NCBI GenBank assembly: GCA_944472135.2
Contig: OX235268.1
Span: 10,794,589-10,858,588 of the forward strand
Direction: 5' to 3'
From: Trichobilharzia regenti
Taxonomy: Eukaryota > Platyhelminthes > Trematoda > Strigeidida > Schistosomatidae
Length of the DNA stretch: 64,000 nucleotides
Shown: in pieces, positions 24,329 through 38,400 of the stretch
Numbering within the stretch: position 1 is the first letter of the stretch
Layout: each line of letters starts with the position of its first letter
Program-made: the position numbers and the translations under genes
Notes under the pieces: generated by a model
Seen by the model: only the letters and a program-made list of their open reading frames with translations
Database searches by the model: none
Told to the model about the DNA's origin: nothing

Positions 24329-24369
24329 CAAAATCATCCACCTGAGCTACATATCTTCTCTATCATGTC

Positions 24370-26320
24370 TAAAACTAACATAATTTTTCACAATCTCTCG
24401 TGTCTCAGCCTTCCTCTTATTCATTCTCACTTCAATACACTGGTACACGATATCATGAAAAGATCTTCAATGAATCTAAATGATACGCGTACATCGTATT
24501 GAAGTGTTTGAGTGATTTAAGCGATAATGAAATGTTTAATTTGACAGTGTTGGTTGTTTACGCGTGTAAATTAATTTTTTATTACTTCAATCAAATGGAC
24601 AATTACACGCATCATATTTAGTTGTTTACTCAGCTGAGGTATAAACACCAATATTCTTGACAGAACTAAACAACACATTAGTAGCAAACTGATGTTTACG
24701 ATCGGTGAATATTTAAGAATGGGCGTGGTAGTTTGTGTTTAGCCTTTGTTTTCACATCTCACTGTATTTACATGTTAAAGACTACTTTTCTAATCACATT
24801 GAAGAAAACATAATCATGAAAGCATTAAGTGAACACATAAAACTAATTTCAGTTGTACGCAAAGGGTAGGATAGAAAGTGAGTTTATGCTACTAAATAGT
24901 AGTTACGAATGTGTTAAATTTATTTTCGTTTGTAATTACCGAATTTCGAATGTTAGCTAATCGGGTAAGAGAACGAAGATAAATCAAAAAAATCAAAAAT
25001 CCGAGAAAGCCTACTTTCGAACAACTAAAGAAATGAACAGGTAGTTTCCTCTTATTGAGGTGCCGTTTTTGTTACTTCATAAACATTTTGAATTAGTCAC
25101 TCTAATTGTTACTTGGTATTACACAACCTGTCATATCTCAAAATACTCACTCAACGCAAATAACTTCCGAAACAACTTCAAATGTTTTTCTCAAAATCCG
25201 AAGCTTGAATGTTGTGTTTATTTTCATTTTGTGAGATAAAGTAGTTTTTTTTCAACACATTATGTGTATTTAATTTTAAGCCAAACTCATTCGTTTGATT
25301 TAATAAATCGAAGTTTGATTATAATTTGTAGTTACGGATTTCTCAGAAGAAATTTTCTATCCTTATTTTCATTTAGACTCAAGCATTTTGCTTGAAAAAT
25401 TACGAAGAAAATGGTTTCGCTTCTTCTGATTGCAGTTCCAGTGGGAGATCTATCTTGAATCTTTAATCCGCATTGGATGGTGTACTTCTGAAGAAATCCT
25501 CAGTCCTATACGGAATCCACTGTCATTCTATTCACCTGTCAGTAAAAGTCACCACGAAATTTAGAATATACGTTGGTGATTCATTTATAAGTGATTCCTG
25601 AAAGCTTTCTACTACGATTGGAATATTTTGTGTCGCAGCACAGGTGATGGAACAGGTTTGACATATGCAAGTTAGTAGTGATGTTTTCAAAGAGTGTTTC
25701 TCGAATTATGTTACTGTAAAAAGATTCAGAGTACATAGAAGAGAAATACATAAACTAGAATAAACTGTTAGAATGGTTCCAGAGAAAATATTTCCATTTA
25801 ATGACATGTTATGCTCACATACCTCGAAATATCTCATTTTACTTTAGAATATTGCAAGCAGTTAAACAGTATCAAATTAATTATTGTATCAGATCCATCA
25901 GCTTGAGACTATTCAGTGACTGATTTTTTGCCATTTAATAATTTCCTGTCTCTTCTGATGGTAATTTCATTTCCACGTATAAAGCCTTCACAAATTGTCA
26001 TCCCAGTTAATATTCATCTATCATAGAGACCAGATCAAAAATGTAAAGGTACTTGGGGATATTTACACCAGACTAAAATGTGCATGCATGGATCATCCAG
26101 TTTGTACAACACAATCCATCGGACTCACACATACATGCATCAATATACCAAATGTGTCATTTGCTTTGATGAATTTAGGTCACTCAAGTAAGCAATTCAT
26201 TCAAAGAATATCAATCTACACAAGCATGTGAATCTCGCCACTGTTATTTATTTACTTTTTTGAATATCAACCTGTATTCATATGCATTTTTGAATATTTT
26301 GCAACATATAGCTATAATTC
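24370..26320. other. Anonymous AT-rich DNA
   Basis: No gene or repeat was recognised. A short open frame at 25995-26231 has no recognisable features. Confidence 0.45.
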
Positions 26321-26324
26321 TAGA

Positions 26325-27875
26325 GGACTGTTGGGCTTCAGTTGCGCGTCTCAATTGCCTTTAGTTTTCGGCCGCCTTTTTCACCCCGCTCCAAGTTTCC
26401 CCACATTCTTTCATCTCCTCTCCACATGACCTTCTCCAAGTCATCCTTGCACTGACGACCAACTCGCCACTTCCCTTTCGGTTTCCACTCAAGCGATGGC
26501 TTGTCTAGTGATGTCAATTGATGGTTTCCTCAGAGTTTCCTGCTTATATGTTGCACAATCGGTTCCTGATTGGTTGGCGTATTGCCGGAGATCCCTGTTG
26601 CTGATCTTTTCTGGCCGGCCATCTGATCTTGAGTATTGAGCAAAGACAACTGTTAATGAAGGTCTGTAGCTTGTGTGAGATGCTCTTTATGATGCGCTAA
26701 GTTTCTGATCCGTATAGTAGCACTGACTTCACATTGAAGTTGAAAATCTGGATCTTATATTTGATGCTGAGTGCTGTTAACCTTCACACAGACTTGTATT
26801 GATATCCTCGTCAGTTCTGCCTGTAGTTGAAACGATGCTTCCCAGATAGGTAAAGGAGGTTACTTCTTTCAGGTTCCTCCCACTTATGCTGATCGTTATC
26901 TGGTATTGTTTGCGTTGGACAGGAATCTTCATCACCTCTGTTTTATCTATGTTCACTTGAAGTCCTATCTTTGATGCTTCTTCTATTGCCAACTTGCTGC
27001 TTTTCACTTGCATATCTTCCAGTTTGTTGGAAATCAGACATATATCATCGGCGAAGTCCAGATCCTCCAAGTTTGTTGTTGTGTGAGTCCATTTTATGCC
27101 TGTCTCCTCATTTCCCGTTGTCGGTCGCATTATCCAATCTACTGCAACCAGGAAGATCATTGGCGATAGTAGACAGCCTTGCCTCACTCTCATCCTCACT
27201 TCGAAAGATTCCGTAACTTTCCCGTTGTGGATTACTTGGCATTCAGCATTGTCGTATAACTGTTGGATGAGGTGTATAATTGTCGATGGGACCCCGTAGT
27301 AGCGATGTAGTTTCCAAATGACCTCTCGATCGACGTTGTCTGACGAAGGCTTTTCAAAGTCGATGAAGTTGAGTGAGGTGGAGAGGTGACTGCCATTCCA
27401 AGCTTTGTTCAATGATGATCCGTAGAGTGGCGATTCGACCAATACATGACTTGTTTCTCCTGAATCCAGCTTGTTCCAGTCGAAGTTTTTCATCCAGGCT
27501 ACCTTGTTTGATTCTCTCCAGGATGATGCGGCTTAGTATTTTGCTTGTGATGGACAGGAGCATAATTCCACGCCAGTTTTTACATTGACTTAAGTCTCCT
27601 TTCTTTGGAAGTTTGAATAAGTATCCTTTCTTCCAATCCTCGGGTACTTTGCCCTCTTTCCACACCTTCTCCAGCAGTGGTGCCATCAAGTCCGCTGTTG
27701 TCTCTGGTCCATTTTCAATGCTTCTTCTGGGATTCCATCTGGTCCTGCTGCTTTTCCAGCTTTTAGCATCTTGAATGCATTCAGGACTTCTGGTTTCGTC
27801 GGGGGGGTCGGTGTTCATTGGTAGATCACCATCCGTTGTTTGTATTGCTGGACGCTTTTTAGGTGGCGAATAAAA
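26325..27875 (-). mobile_element. RTE-clade retrotransposon, 5'-truncated, best reverse transcriptase
   Basis: On the minus strand the copy starts just before the reverse transcriptase (about 27875). It runs through palm and thumb to the C-terminal domain and ends near 26325 after a sequence matching the other 3' ends (CCTCTAGAATTATAGC). It is the most complete reverse transcriptase in the window. The endonuclease is missing, as expected for 5' truncation. Frameshifts occur around 27360-27390 and below 26777. The C-terminal part (26640-26330) matches that of 9170-9407, 38118-38354 and 43415-43609, so these are one family. Confidence 0.88.
26777..27818 (-). pseudogene. RTE reverse-transcriptase reading frame with frameshift
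   Basis: The protein would copy the element RNA at the nicked target. In order, the N-terminal part (27818-27354) shows VPEDWKKGYLFKLPKKGDLS, NWRGIMLLSITSKILSRIIL and QAGFRRNKSCIGRIATLRII. After a frame change near 27360-27390 the second part (to 26777) shows NFIDFEKPSSDNVDREVIWK (motif A, with its Asp), RVRQGCLLSPMIFLVAVDWI (motif B), LEDLDFADDICLIS (motif C, both Asp intact), GLQVNIDKTEVMKI and VTSFTYLGSIVS. The family then continues into a thumb and a C-terminal region, here out of frame. Catalytic residues are present but the frameshift should prevent function. The resemblance to Schistosoma SR2-type RTE elements is from memory of the family, not a search. Confidence 0.88.
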
Positions 27876-27879
27876 TATT

Positions 27880-30800
27880 CGTCATAGAGTTTCATAATAA
27901 ACTTTTAAAGAGAATCGAATCAAAAGAAACCGTTATGATACATATTATCCTAATCTTTGCCTTAACCCTAACCCCATCTCTGCTCACCTACACCAAACTG
28001 GATACCTTTTTGTAGACTTACTCCTCCTAAATACTGAAATTGTGAAAATTTTAGGTTGTTTGTTAGCTTCAAAAAGATGATTCATTTATTGTGATGTTGT
28101 CTGGTTTGATGGTTGCCAAATATTTCTTGTCAGACTAGGTATAAGTGAAACCTGCTTGTGACTTTCTATAGAGGTACTTCTTTTGGCCGGCTGTAAATTT
28201 ATTAAGCTTGAAAAATCGAGGAAAATATACTTGTGATATGGGTGTTTCGGTGCTTCTAAGAAAGTAAAGATAAAAAACCGCAGACTTGTGAACTCTAAAG
28301 TTTCACAGCTGTCAGCAAATATTTGATGCATGCTTTTTGTCCCTTAACAGCATAGTCTTATCCTAGATATAATCAGAAGTATTTTCACAATCATGTCAAT
28401 TTCTCCAAGTGATGAGAATTCTGGCTTCCACACAGGTTCCCCAGGAACGCAAAAGGCCTTATTTGTACACCACGTTGAATCACAGAGCAGTCAGAATTAA
28501 AACTTTCATTTAAAGTATTGTTTAGGATCATTTTTTGTTATAACCCTGGTGATTTCGACAACGAAGGCAAGCGTCGGAATGGAAAATGTCATGCTCAGAT
28601 ACTTTTTTCAATGTTATGTCACTTACATTCATGATATTTGTTACATTCTCAAGATGAATGATACATAAACTACACAGAAAATTAGGAATTGAAGAAAAAC
28701 CCTTGAATCATTCCACGGTAATGAAGTATATGCAAGATTTCTAAATAAATTACTCTTATGGCTGCTTTACTAAACGGTTGAATTGGTCGACCTTGAGATT
28801 TTGTAGTGAATGTTTATCTATTGATGTAAGAAAATGGTCAGCAATAGTTAAATCAAAAAATATGAGTGTAGAATGTCATCTGATTTGATCACAAGTGATA
28901 AACGAATTGAATGTCATCAGAATTATTTCCAGGCATCTCTTCTACCTACCCTCCTAAGTTTATTCTTGACTATCCTTGCTATCTGCATTCACATTTACAA
29001 TGAATTTGGTTTGATTAGTACTCCTAAAATGTTGGTGGTAACAACAGAGTACGATTTTCACCCTAGATGACATTTGGAGCTTTCACATTCCGTCGAGTGA
29101 TGCAGCTTCTTAATTTCAATTCGCTGCAATTTTTTCCAATTTAATAGTGACATTTTCTATAATACTGTGATAAGTGGTGGTCATTTTAGACTCATTAGAA
29201 GTGGTGATAAGAGAAATACTAACACTAAATGATCCTGTGATATTAGTTGAAGCCTTAAAAATATTTATATTAGTATATATGAGCATTCACAGTATAATTT
29301 GCAAAAACTCATCATTACCTTGTGTATCCTTATTCTTGGTTTACTTTATATATATTCAGATTTATGCATCCACATTAAACTTTTAAAATGATTGCAGTGA
29401 AATTGATATTCTTCGCTAAATGTTGAAGCATCATTTTTCTAGAATAACTTATCCTACTTGTAAGTTTTAAGAGTAGTCATAACGAATACGTGAATAACTG
29501 TAGGGTAAACAATTATTTCATTTGACTTCGTGATAGATTGTCCAGGGTTTAGTAAACAGTACCGGCACTCATTCTCCTGCAAGTTCTTTCACAAATCTAT
29601 CCGCAAGTCTGTCAGTATTATCTAAATTTGGTTGGCGTAATTCATGGCACGAGACATCTAGTAGACTACACCTATGCAAGCAGGAGTCATTGAATGTGCA
29701 GACCATCATGGATTTCAAGTGAGTTATTTAATAAACACATTCAAGCCCTAATATCCTACTTTTATTATGGTTTTATTCAAGATTTGCAATACACGTTTAA
29801 GATTGTTGGGACATTAGTCGGTGGAAATCATGTGAACTAGTTATGCACCTACTCACTACCTTCTGCATACCAGATGGAGTTTTATCTTCGATGCCAGTGT
29901 GTTTGCTAAAACTTATATTAGACCTTTAAATTTGAAACAATAAATCAGTCTAGAAAATATAAAGGCATATTGTGTGCCCATCAGTCATAAAACCACGAAT
30001 GAATTTTTCACCAGTAATTTCGATAACGAATGTTATTTGAGACTTAAAAACATATGTGATAATGATGCAATAGTCCAGAAGTTCACGAATTATTTTTTAT
30101 TTGACAAGTTCACATCAAGTGTGATTGTAAATAATTATCTACTGTGGCAGTACGAAAGGATAGGAATATTTTGTGTACACATACATGTATACGATGCATG
30201 CACATTAATCACAATGTCAGGCTATTTTGCGAGGAATCATGGATTGTACTTATCATATAGGCGAGACTATGAACATGATATCGGCACTGTCAAGTCATTC
30301 ACTATTGTTAGCCTCTGATTGCAATTTGAAGAGGCTTGTGCAATTCAAGTTTAAAAACCGGTCTCTTTGTACAAAAGGAGATTGTCGTCCATCTGAATCT
30401 ACCATGGTAATATGTTTTACTTATTAATCTACCTGATATTGTTTTTACAATCTCGATTAAATTAAAACCATTCTTTATCAGTAGCATTACCTTAGCTCAC
30501 TTCAACATTATTATAATCGTTATCATAAATATTACTATTGATATTATTCTGTTTGCAATTCATGTTATATTCTCTAATGACTAATTGTTTATCTAAGTGA
30601 TGTAATTGAAGCGTAGTGTGTTTTGTCTTAATTTTGATCTCTCATACTTACTCTCTCCTTGTCTAGTGAACATAACCTGGGAAACATTCCCACCTGTCTT
30701 TCTGCATGACTAATTCAATGTAGTCTATTTACTTACCATTCTTATATCTCCCAATGTATATTCAATTGTATATATATCCGTGTATGTAGAGTATTAAGAT

Positions 30801-31125
30801 GACAACTTCTACTGAAATTTGATGAATTCATTAGATCCTGCTTCATCAACCTGTATTTCTTGTTTTAAATTATTATTGGGAAATAAATGTTTTCAAAGGG
30901 GGAAAAGTGTAGTCCAAATATCAAGTGGTCCCAATCCCTCGGATGTTTCTCACAGGTAGATGTTGAAATAAACATTTTTCCACTGAATCGAATTGCTGTG
31001 GCATTGGACAGAATTAATCTTCAATATTTTCTAAAATTCAAATGCTGAAAAGTTAGGCTTACTTAAATGGATTTTTGAGAGGAATTTCATTACCGCCTAA
31101 GCCATTTTTGATAAGCAGAACTGCG
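27880..31125. other. Anonymous AT-rich DNA
   Basis: No gene or repeat could be assigned. The open frame at 29974-30318 (114 codons) has no recognised domain, no codon bias evident by eye and no clear splice context. Confidence 0.45.
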
Positions 31126-31127
31126 GC

Positions 31128-31578
31128 TGTTGTGTTGATCAAACGACTCTCATGACATACTCCCAGAACGATTTATTTGTTGAGGTGGAAGGTAGGCAAA
31201 TATATAAGAAGGCACTAAAGAGTGTTTAGCAACCCACACTGAAAATCGAACAATCTTGAATAGTGGCTCCGTTCGGGCGTTGAATCTATACATATATGGA
31301 AGAGTGCATGTGGACATAGGTGCTACCCTCTAGTGTAAACATGAATGTAAGCTTGTGGGCGCATTAGAATTAGTATAGCACCAAGGACACGACTTCAGTT
31401 AGCGACATTCTGCCTATATAAGACTTATTACTATGCTACTTCGCACATTCTAATTGTTACGCCGATACTATGCAAAAATTTATACATCAGTACGTAAGTA
31501 ATCGTTGGTAGAAGTAACGTTAGGCTATCACTTTTTAAAATAAATTCTTATTTGTCTTCGAAGAAGAATACCTGTTAA
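31128..31578 (+). mobile_element. Possible solo LTR
   Basis: The stretch begins TGTTGTGTTGATC and ends near ACCTGTTA. It contains a TATA-like box CTATATAAGAC (31414-31424) and, about 120 bp downstream, a polyadenylation-like AATAAA (31539-31544) followed by a T/G-rich segment. This promoter-then-polyA arrangement with a TG-like start is what an LTR looks like. No internal retrotransposon region follows, so it would be a solo LTR. No 4-6 bp target-site duplication was found, and terminal CA is not clear. It could instead be a chance arrangement or another repeat. Confidence 0.4.
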
Positions 31579-31579
31579 A

Positions 31580-33140
31580 ATCCCATCAGAAAATTTTATC
31601 AAAACTTTGTCATATTTGTCCTACATCTGTCGGATTCTGGACTGAAAGTGGAATAAGAGACGACACAATCCACTCCTATGTGAAAGTCAACAGGCGATAA
31701 CTAACTGAATAACATTTTTGATGCCTGAATATCTTTCTGGGTTTTGTGGATTGTAAATCTGGTGAAACAGTGAATAAATATGACGAATAACATGTAATAT
31801 GAAGTTTGTATTTTGGTGTCGAGGTTACATTTTGTGTTTAAGATTGTGTCAACTAAATAGTGGTGCCACTCATTTTATCATGGTTAAGAATATTCAAAAT
31901 CGTAAAGTCTTCTTCCAGGTATAGAGAAACCGATGTGTGGTATTTAGATTTCGGACAACTCAGATTGATTAGCTGACTGGCCTCATCAAGCTATTACAAA
32001 TGTTTCATAAAGATATTCTTGAAGCTTACATCTGTAAAACTGCGTAAGTTTTTTGTTTCCTGAAAAGTTTTGTTCAAGAAAATCCGAAATCTAATGAGCA
32101 CTTGTCAGAAAATCTAAGAAATTCGATTATTTTGTTACAGCAAAAATCTCAATCTAATTTCATGGCCATTAGCTAAGAAGGCTGTAAGCTGTCCGGTGGC
32201 AGGCGAACCGAATTTCTTCAAACTGACACTTCACTTGACAGTTAGAATAAATTGTGCCTAACGCTGGTAATACTACGAAGTCAGCCAAAATACTTTCTTC
32301 GCTTAGCTTAAGTCCTTACTCGACTGATGTTACTGGTGTTAGAAATTTTTTCAGAATATTTTCATTAATAATTAAATCTTAGTAAAAACTTATTGAGGCA
32401 TATATATAAATACGACCCAGCTTAAAGCTGACTAAGTGGAAGCAACAACGCTTCAGTAGGACTTGTTTGGAGAAATGTCAGTGGAATGAATGCAATGAAA
32501 AACCATTTTCCTTCCAAATCTTCTTTGCAACTTTTCATGTGGAGTAAGAGTTTCAAAACAACAAAATGGTTTGACTCAGTACCATTTGCTGTACAAAGAC
32601 AATTCTTATTTCGTCAACAGAAATGTTATGCAGACGGTTCAGAAGTCTATAATGCGTATTCGTATCCAAAAATAACCGACTATTGTTCCATCCTATCGTA
32701 TTCTTGTTCCGCAATCATTTCTGATATGATTCCATTTTGACTTTACTGGTTAATGTTTGCTTGAATTAGTGGATTTATAATTGTGCAACCTGAAGGAGGA
32801 TTTTTTGGAAACAAATCTTCTGAATATATATATATATGTTCCAATTTCTACATATCTAATTTTTCTCCGTCTAACCTTCATCCAATCAACATCAATGTAA
32901 GGCAAAGAATATCGCCTGTTCGATTATAATTAGTCAGCGTTAGCTTCAAGTAAATTATGTTACTGCATCGTACAAAGTGTAATAAGACCTGATGTTCGAA
33001 GTAGTAATTATCATATTTTGTATTGCACTATCAGATCGAACTTCTGTTTATTCATGTGTCGATTTATAAACGTACTGAACAAGATCAAGTGCATATGAAA
33101 CTCCACTCAATATGTTCACAGTGAAGCGGTATATCGGGAA
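31580..33140. other. Anonymous AT-rich DNA
   Basis: No gene or repeat was recognised. A short TA run lies near 32825-32840. Confidence 0.45.
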
Positions 33141-33149
33141 GCGGGAATT

Positions 33150-33224
33150 ATGTCAAAAACTTCCGGCGCAAAAAACTTCACTCTTCGCGAACAGATGAGG
33201 CTTGGCGTTTTCAGAGAAACAAAG
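33150..33224 (+). CDS. Candidate first coding exon of an unknown gene
   Basis: An ATG at 33150 opens 25 codons, MSKTSGAKNFTLREQMRLGV and five more, ending exactly at AAG before a donor-like GTACAG (33225). The stretch is clearly less AT-rich than its surroundings and the peptide is well mixed, unlike chance open frames here. No downstream exon could be connected to it, and the peptide is too short to recognise. It may be chance. Confidence 0.25.
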
Positions 33225-33279
33225 GTACAGTCTTCCATTGTCAGGTGTGTGCGAATTTTCTGTGGATATATAGTTTAGT

Positions 33280-36200
33280 TGCTGATTTCTGTGAGAAAAC
33301 ACTACTACATTTTGAAATTGGCATATATTATATCATTAATTGTTTTGCATTAACGTCAGAACGGCTTATCGATTGTTATCGTATACAGACTGATTTCAAA
33401 TGACTTCTCGGGCAAAATATCCAAACTGTCCTGCTGCAAGCATATAATTTGTGGTATTTTTAGATTGAAACCTCTCAGCGTTGTTTTCAAATTTCTCTGC
33501 GAATGGGGCAAAGTATATGATTCGCAACTTGAATCAAGAATATGACAAGGTGGTTCAAATTAATAAATTTACATGCGATTTAACGAATTATTCCCTTTTT
33601 CTGTAAAAGAAACTATTACCAGAATTAAGGAATTCGATAATTGGACGTAGTCAAACGTTATATCATGTTGAAATTGTGTGAGTGCTAGTCGCCAGTTTTT
33701 TTTCTTTTCGTCATGAAAAAATACTATTGAAGTCAGATCTCGAAATGATATCACTTGAATTGTCGTTAGTAATTATACAGTAGCTAGCGTAATGCCTTCC
33801 CAAAATCTTATCAATTCTTGTTCTTTAACTGTTATGCAGACTACCTCATCTGTGTCTGAAATTTAATTTCCTTCTATGGACAAGGCAAAAGGGCATTTAT
33901 ATTCAGCACAAAGTAAGCTCAGTTTATTTCACGACTATTCATAATGCATGTCAAGATTAAATAATACCAAAAAAACATAGACTGGTGTGTGTGATCAGCG
34001 GAACTACATCAGAAAAGAGGGTTGGTTGTATATAATGAGAACTGTAGTGTAATGCTTAAGGTTGAATGAAATTCATGTTCAGTTAAGCATGACATATTCG
34101 ACTCTTGAGCTTCAAAACCTATGTCCTCCAAACTAGTGATAATTCTATTTGTTATCCCCAGCAATTTATACCGAATTCATGAGTGACATACATTAAGTTG
34201 TTTAAGTATGATTTCTGACAAATATGGATTTATTGACTGTTCGACATCCCATTGCGAAAGACCCGAGTTTCATATTATATGCAGTAACTCCAAATCATAA
34301 AATTGAACCTTATTTCGTGTATACAACAAAACCACGCAACCATATACATCAGCATAAATGTTTTTGGCAGATACATGTAAACACCACCAGCATGCTAACA
34401 TAACTCATGTTTTTGAGAACATTAGCAACTGAAAAGAGGGTAAGGAAGGACTGATTTTGACGACTATTTATAAATAAGCAGATAAATGCTTTATATTCTA
34501 CAAAGGTATATAAGCTTCCTTTGATCTTACAATTACCCAAAATCTTAATCACTTTAATAGAAAATGTATCTATCATATTACAGATGAAAGTGCTGTCACT
34601 CGCAGTCACCTTTCAAATGAACCTAAATACTCTTTTGATATCCCTAAACGTAGTGGGCGTCTATGTGCTGTTGTATTAAGTAGAGTGAGCATATCCTCTT
34701 TTGTTTCTTCCTCTTTTTCTACCTGATAAGATACAAAGAGAAAGTGGTGAATACAAACCATGTAGCAAAACAGTTGACCTGAGATTCCTTCCATAAATAA
34801 TTGACTGAAAATATTGAAGGCCATTTGAATATATCAAATAATCTTACAGCTATCACCTTTTTTTTGCTGAACTGTATTAAAATGTTTAGAGATATGCATA
34901 TTTCATTGAGCCTCTTATATTTGTCTCTCTAATGAAATAATTTCTATTATCATTGCTTCCATTGCCTGTTAAGTGGTGTTAGTCTGTTGTTAATGAGGAG
35001 ATTTTTTCCCAAGAATGTGATTTTACATGACTGAATTCAAATTTCATCCTCCAGAAACCGCTTGACACAATCTACCTGTAAGAAAAATGTTATGTTTTAT
35101 TTGTTTCTTGTAGATACAACTTTGACCTCCATTTGCCGAATATAAGTTTATTGATTCTGATGTCATTAGAACACTTCTCATTCTATATCTGAGACAGTTT
35201 TGAACTGTAAAGCTGCTAGATTGCATTGTTGAAGTTACTGATTGATTTTTCATAGAACTTATTATCATTCAGTAGTGCTATGAATTTCTTCACATATAAT
35301 CGTGTATTTAAAGTTGTTAGAATATACAGCCGAACTGTGCTCATCATGGTTAGGCAAAGTATGCAGAAGAACTTATCAGTCGGTTTTCTGTGTTCACAAC
35401 AAAATACTTCGGTTTTGGGGCAACATAAGTTGGTCGAGGTCTAACAACATGATTCATATCGCATAACTGCATTATTTTGAAGTATGTGCTCGTAACAATA
35501 TATATCAGCTAGGCTAAGCAGCACAGGTGTTGCCCTGCCGACAAAGTTCATAGCGCTTGGAAATGCACAATGTCATTTTACAGTAGTCAAGAAAACATAA
35601 AGGTGGGGCGACAAAGACGAGCAGTCAGAATACAAGAGATAGCAAGCTGAATGATACTGAATTACTTTAACATCACAACGTCAGACGATCTTTCAAGAAA
35701 TCAACAGAATGCAGACAGCATAAGGAAAGACAACATCCAAGATGTTAAGCACACAAACTTAATCACAACTTCTGTAACCTGTATGATACATAGAATCAAT
35801 AGGGCGAAAGGGTTCACCTAAACTGCGTTTGAACTTGAACGTGGAACTAACCACACCACCACGGGTACCACTGAATAATATCTGAGAAAAACCTTTATTT
35901 CTGAATATGCTGATTGAGAAGCACCATCTGTGCAGCATTCAGATAACCTGCATGGCTGCATTTAAGAAGAAAGACAAAGGCAAAAAAAATAACCGTTTCT
36001 GTTTCCGCTTTCTGTCTACTATGTGAAAACTTATCAACTCTGGCTATAGTCCACCAGTTTTGCTCTTGTTTTCGAAACAGTTTAGGTGCAATCCATTGAA
36101 AGGTCTAGGAAGAAAACATCTGTTTTCAGATTTACTGTGATTTTGTAGTGGACTGTTTTTCATCCAGTTTTGTTTTCTACTTTCTCTACATTGAAATTTC

Positions 36201-37960
36201 ATGATAATCATTTCCCTGTAGGTTCTTAGGTAATCATTTTTCAATTTTGTATTCATGTGAATGTAACACTGTTAGTTAATTGCATCAAATGGTATTCTAC
36301 AGTTTATTAGGTAACTCGTTAAAACATCTCTCTTGAAAAAACATTTGGCCTTATCTCATTGTTCTGAAGTTAGTAAATAATTTGTTGACTTGAGTGAATT
36401 TAGATCATTTTGATCTTGGACTGTTTCTGGCAAGCATTCGTATGATTTACCAGGAAGAGAGTTACCAGTTTCACTCTGTTAAGAATACTCTACCTGACTC
36501 TAAGCTGATTTTTAGGGTTGAGTTTCTGCAGACTTATTTTCTCCTGCAGTCCTCTTTTGTAGGACATTCAAATTTTGTATAGCTTCCTATTTGCACTGTT
36601 GTGGTAATTTTTAGTTTTTGGTGTTTAGTAGAACGGTAGACACTCTGACAAATGACAACCTTCTTGCTGTCTTCGCGTATTTTGTCACCTTGTGCGAATA
36701 AAAGAAGTTTTGGCAGCCACGCCGTATTAGGCAGAGATCCGTTTCTTTCAGTCAGACCTTGATAAGCCGACTTCGGTCATTGCATAGACAGCTTCAGTGT
36801 GCAGTTCACATCTCATGATATCGTCAATAATGTTTCGTTTGCTCAAAAATTCATCAACTACTTTTGTAAAAAATCAGCTGGTGTGAAACAATCACAGAAA
36901 AACGCCATCCATTTAGATATAAATTTTGATGTGGTAATGTTCTCTAAGCCAGATTATTTGACTGTAAAGCTTTCGTTGTTCCTCTAGATGAGGTTTTTTA
37001 TAAAGTTGACTTATTTGAATTTCCACTCACTACTACTATTTCGGTTGAAGATATCGCTCACACGTACAGGTAAAACTTTGCGATTCAGTTACCGAGTCAT
37101 GAGAAATTTACCGCATTAAAATCATCCACCTGAGTTACAAAAGCTCTCGATTATTAGATAAAATTATATTTGAATTTACGCCAGCAAGTACAGTGAGATA
37201 TGAGAAGAATGTTTTCAAAATATGGCCTCAAGAAAAGGTTTTAAGACAGTCAAAAGATGACATTTTAATTCTTGTGGTCGAGAGAGTTTCTGGAAATTCT
37301 TCGCCTCTATCACTGAAAAAGGGAAAACATCAAAATCATAAGTATTTTCGTTATTACAAACTGATGGTTTGTTTCTTAGTCTAAAAAGAATTCAAATTTT
37401 CTTTTTATCCGAAAGATTAATGCATTTTGAACTAATATAATCTGTTAAATGTTCAAATGCAAATGTACTCTCTGCTATGGATATCAATGTGACCAAAGTG
37501 TCATAATTCCTTCGACTGTTGATTGAATTACTATAAATTATAAATAGGCGTTAGAAAATTAGTCTTTAGCATAATGAGACAAATTTCCACTCGTAAGTCT
37601 CAACAATAATTATTCAAAGGTGCCATTGGATTTCGAAGCACAATAATATCTGAATACCGAGATTCCGGAGGATTTATGGTGATTGCTGGAATCTGACACT
37701 ATGTGACAGAAAAGTTATTTGGATGCACTTTCATTGAAAAAGCTATGATGATGCCAACAAATGCTTTTTAAAAACTAATACTTAATCGTCCATATAGGAT
37801 GCACTTATGATAAAAGGTCAAGGTAAAGATAATTAACAGTTTGTTAGTTAGTTAAACGACAAGGAAATGAAACATTATTTACTTTAAGGGCTTGAAAACT
37901 GGAATAAAGAACAAGCATTTCTTCACTTAATTACTCATTCTATGTAATTAACATTATGTT
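33280..37960. other. Anonymous AT-rich DNA
   Basis: No gene could be supported. Around 37080-37140 the sequence AAAATCATCCACCTGAG recalls the flank of the Penelope locus at 24.3 kb and may be a faint remnant of the same element's end. The open frames at 36044-36256 and 36394-36582 show no known motif. Confidence 0.4.
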
Positions 37961-37964
37961 ATAA

Positions 37965-38400
37965 TAATACGGATCAGAGACTTGGCGAGTCATAAAGAGC
38001 ATCTCAAACAAACTTCAAACCTTCATTAACAGCTGTCTCCGCTCAATACTCAAGATCAGATGGCCAGAAAAGATCAGCAACAGGGATCTCTGGGAGCGAA
38101 CCAATCAGGAGCCGATTGTGAAACAAATAGGCAGAAAGAAATGGAGATGGATTGGCCATACGCTTAGGAAACCACCAAGTGGCATCACTAGACAAGCCCT
38201 CGAGTGGAACCCGAAAGGGAGGCGGCGAGTTGGTCGTCAGTGCAAGGGTGACTTGGAGGAGGTCATGCGAGGAGGAGATGAAAGCATGTGGACAGACCTG
38301 GAGCAGGGTGAAAAAGTTGTCAGGAAACCGAAGGCAATGGAGGTGCGCAGCTGAAGCCCTATGTTCCTCTAGGAACTAAAGGATACAATAATAATAATAT
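37965..38400 (+). mobile_element. RTE retrotransposon 3' end, 5'-truncated
   Basis: The copy begins near a GGATCAGAGACTTGGCGAGT block and continues through the C-terminal domain. The frame 38118-38354 encodes WRWIGHTLRKPPSGITRQAL and then EWNPKGRRRVGRQCKGDLEE, closing at KPKAMEVRS. The 3' end is GAAGCCCTATGTTCCTCTAG, then a tail of (ATAATA)n at 38386-38402. This is a clean example of the family 3' end, and the C-terminal frame is intact over its last 78 codons. Confidence 0.85.

Noticed and set aside
29974..30318. 114-codon plus-strand open frame
   Set aside because: No known motif, no convincing splice sites and composition like the flanking DNA; kept as anonymous sequence.
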